The notes under the pieces were generated by a model, which was given only the letters and a program-made list of their open reading frames with translations, did not search any database and was not told where the DNA came from. Made by a program: the position numbers and the translations under genes. From assembly GCA_900318855.1 (NCBI GenBank), contig ONMG01000125.1, positions 1 to 9,558 on the forward strand: a DNA stretch of 9,558 nt, read 5' to 3'. Of the stretch, positions 8,483 to 9,558 are shown piece after piece (positions within the stretch are counted from its first letter, which is position 1; every line of letters begins with the position of its first letter). This DNA is from an uncultured Prevotella sp. (lineage in GTDB: Bacteria; Bacteroidota; Bacteroidia; Bacteroidales; Bacteroidaceae).

Positions 8483-9558
8483 ATGCAAGAACAAATCCAC
8501 ACAAAGCTCAGCGACAGTAAGGCACTGCGCTGGACGGCCCTTGTCCTGCTGGCAGGAGCCATGTTTTTCGCCTACATCTTTGTAGATATACTCTCCCCCC
8601 TTCAGGCACTGCTCCAAACACAGCGCGGCTGGGATCCTGTGGCTTTCGGCCACTATGCAGGTTCTGAGCCCTTTCTCAATGTGTTTGTGTTCTTCCTCAT
8701 CTTCGCAGGTATCATTCTTGACAAGATGGGCGTACGCTTTACGGCCATCCTGTCGGGAGCCGTCATGGTGTGCGGTGCTTTCATCAATTGGTATGCCGTC
8801 ACCGACACTTTCGAGACCTCGGCAGTGAAGACATTTATGGACGGTATCCTTAATCTGCCACAATCCTGGTGGAACGTTACACCCTGGTACGCCGGAGAGC
8901 CAGCCTCGGCCAAGTTAGCCGCTATAGGCTTCATGGTGTTCGGCTGTGGCTCTGAGATGGCCGGCATCACCGTGAGCCGCGGCATCGTGAAATGGTTCGA
9001 AGGGCATGAGATGGCTCTCGCCATGGGTGTTGAGATGGCCATTGCCCGTATAGGCGTTGCCGTCGTCATGGTGGGTGCTCCCGTCATCGCCTTCATCAAC
9101 CCCGTGAGCGTAAGCCGACCTGTAGCAGTGAGCCTGCTGCTGGTATGCATCGGCCTCATCAGCTTCATCACCTACGGATTCATGGACAAGAAGCTCGACG
9201 CCCAGGGCGCCAAGGAGGAGAAGGACGATCCCTTCAAGGTGAAGGACATCGGCAAGATTCTGAGCCTGCGCATGTTCTGGGTTGTAGCTCTGCTCTGCGT
9301 ACTCTATTATTCGGCCATCTTCCCCTTCCAAAAGTATGCTATCAACATGCTGCAGTGCAATCTCCACTACACTGCCGAGGCAGCGGGCCGGGTGTTCTTC
9401 TGGTTCCCTATCGGCGCTGCACTCGTCACTCCTTTATTGGGTAACTATCTCGACCACAAGGGCAAAGGAGCTACCATGCTCATTCTCGGTGCTCTGCTGA
9501 TGATCGTCTGCCATCTCACCTTTGCATTCATAGTGCCGGCCACTCAGAGCGTGCTCAT
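8483..9558 (+). CDS. MFS transporter, MFSD1-like, candidate dipeptide carrier (3' end outside window)
   Basis: The frame is open from ATG 8483 to the right edge: 358 complete codons of an inner-membrane protein with no stop. Hydrophobic segments lie near residues 16-38, 62-79, 86-105, 145-160 and 180-205, with more after a charged cytosolic linker (DKKLDAQGAKEEKDDPFKVKD). The MFS motif A appears as GIILDKMGVR (76-85) between segments 2 and 3. The block from Glu158 to Arg189 lines up without gaps with my recollection of animal MFSD1, a lysosomal dipeptide uniporter; shared positions include WF, G, E, L, G and the final ARIG. The loop between segments 3 and 4 (about 106-144) is long and Trp-rich. 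The start has an AT-rich leader and lies 41 bases after the peptidase stop, which supports co-transcription. The MFS fold is certain; the dipeptide substrate is inferred. A usual MFS length of 400-500 residues implies roughly 50-150 residues missing. Confidence 0.9.
   Translation, partial: MQEQIHTKLSDSKALRWTALVLLAGAMFFAYIFVDILSPLQALLQTQRGWDPVAFGHYAGSEPFLNVFVFFLIFAGIILDKMGVRFTAILSGAVMVCGAFINWYAVTDTFETSAVKTFMDGILNLPQSWWNVTPWYAGEPASAKLAAIGFMVFGCGSEMAGITVSRGIVKWFEGHEMALAMGVEMAIARIGVAVVMVGAPVIAFINPVSVSRPVAVSLLLVCIGLISFITYGFMDKKLDAQGAKEEKDDPFKVKDIGKILSLRMFWVVALLCVLYYSAIFPFQKYAINMLQCNLHYTAEAAGRVFFWFPIGAALVTPLLGNYLDHKGKGATMLILGALLMIVCHLTFAFIVPATQSVL

Noticed and set aside
8653..9171. A 172-codon minus-strand open frame, Met/Thr-rich, and other minus-strand frames near 8378-9367.
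   Set aside because: They oppose the continuous MFS transporter frame that runs from 8483 to the window edge and has clear membrane segments and motif A.

Overview
The window reads as a gene-dense, housekeeping-type stretch of chromosome from a member of the Bacteroidales, most likely a moderately high-GC Prevotella-like species. The support is: a Bacteroidetes-style promoter (TATCTTTG -7 box with a -33 TTG), no Shine-Dalgarno sequences ahead of the starts, a DUF3078-type outer-membrane protein, the Bacteroidetes form of YidC, a dipeptidyl-peptidase 5-like enzyme resembling the Porphyromonas one, and an exported protein with Gln right after its predicted signal-peptidase site. No mobile element, CRISPR array, tRNA or rRNA gene was seen.

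Layout. Bases 1-1098 (+) are the C-terminal 365 residues of valyl-tRNA synthetase, cut by the left edge. A large hairpin (1142-1198) lies between it and the convergent gene at 1225-2529 (-), which encodes a predicted outer-membrane beta-barrel protein of the DUF3078 type. A 125-bp AT-rich divergent promoter region (2530-2654) separates that gene from pyrG (2655-4262, +), CTP synthase with a GTG start. A 77-bp gap with a second hairpin follows, then yidC (4340-6235, +), a secreted S9 serine peptidase close to DPP5 (6246-8441, +), and a major-facilitator transporter that runs off the right edge (8483-9558, +). No intergenic stretch exceeds 126 bp.

How the genes fit together. valS, pyrG and yidC are core functions (translation, CTP synthesis, membrane-protein insertion). 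The peptidase starts 10 bp after yidC and the transporter 41 bp after the peptidase, with no promoter visible in either gap, so the last three genes are probably co-transcribed. The most interesting feature is the peptidase/transporter pair. The peptidase should release dipeptides in the periplasm. The transporter matches, from memory, the eukaryotic lysosomal dipeptide carrier MFSD1 without gaps over a 32-residue stretch, including a Glu and an Arg spaced exactly as the substrate-site pair I recall for MFSD1. I infer a two-gene module that makes dipeptides and takes them up. This rests on reading alone and has not been searched against any database.
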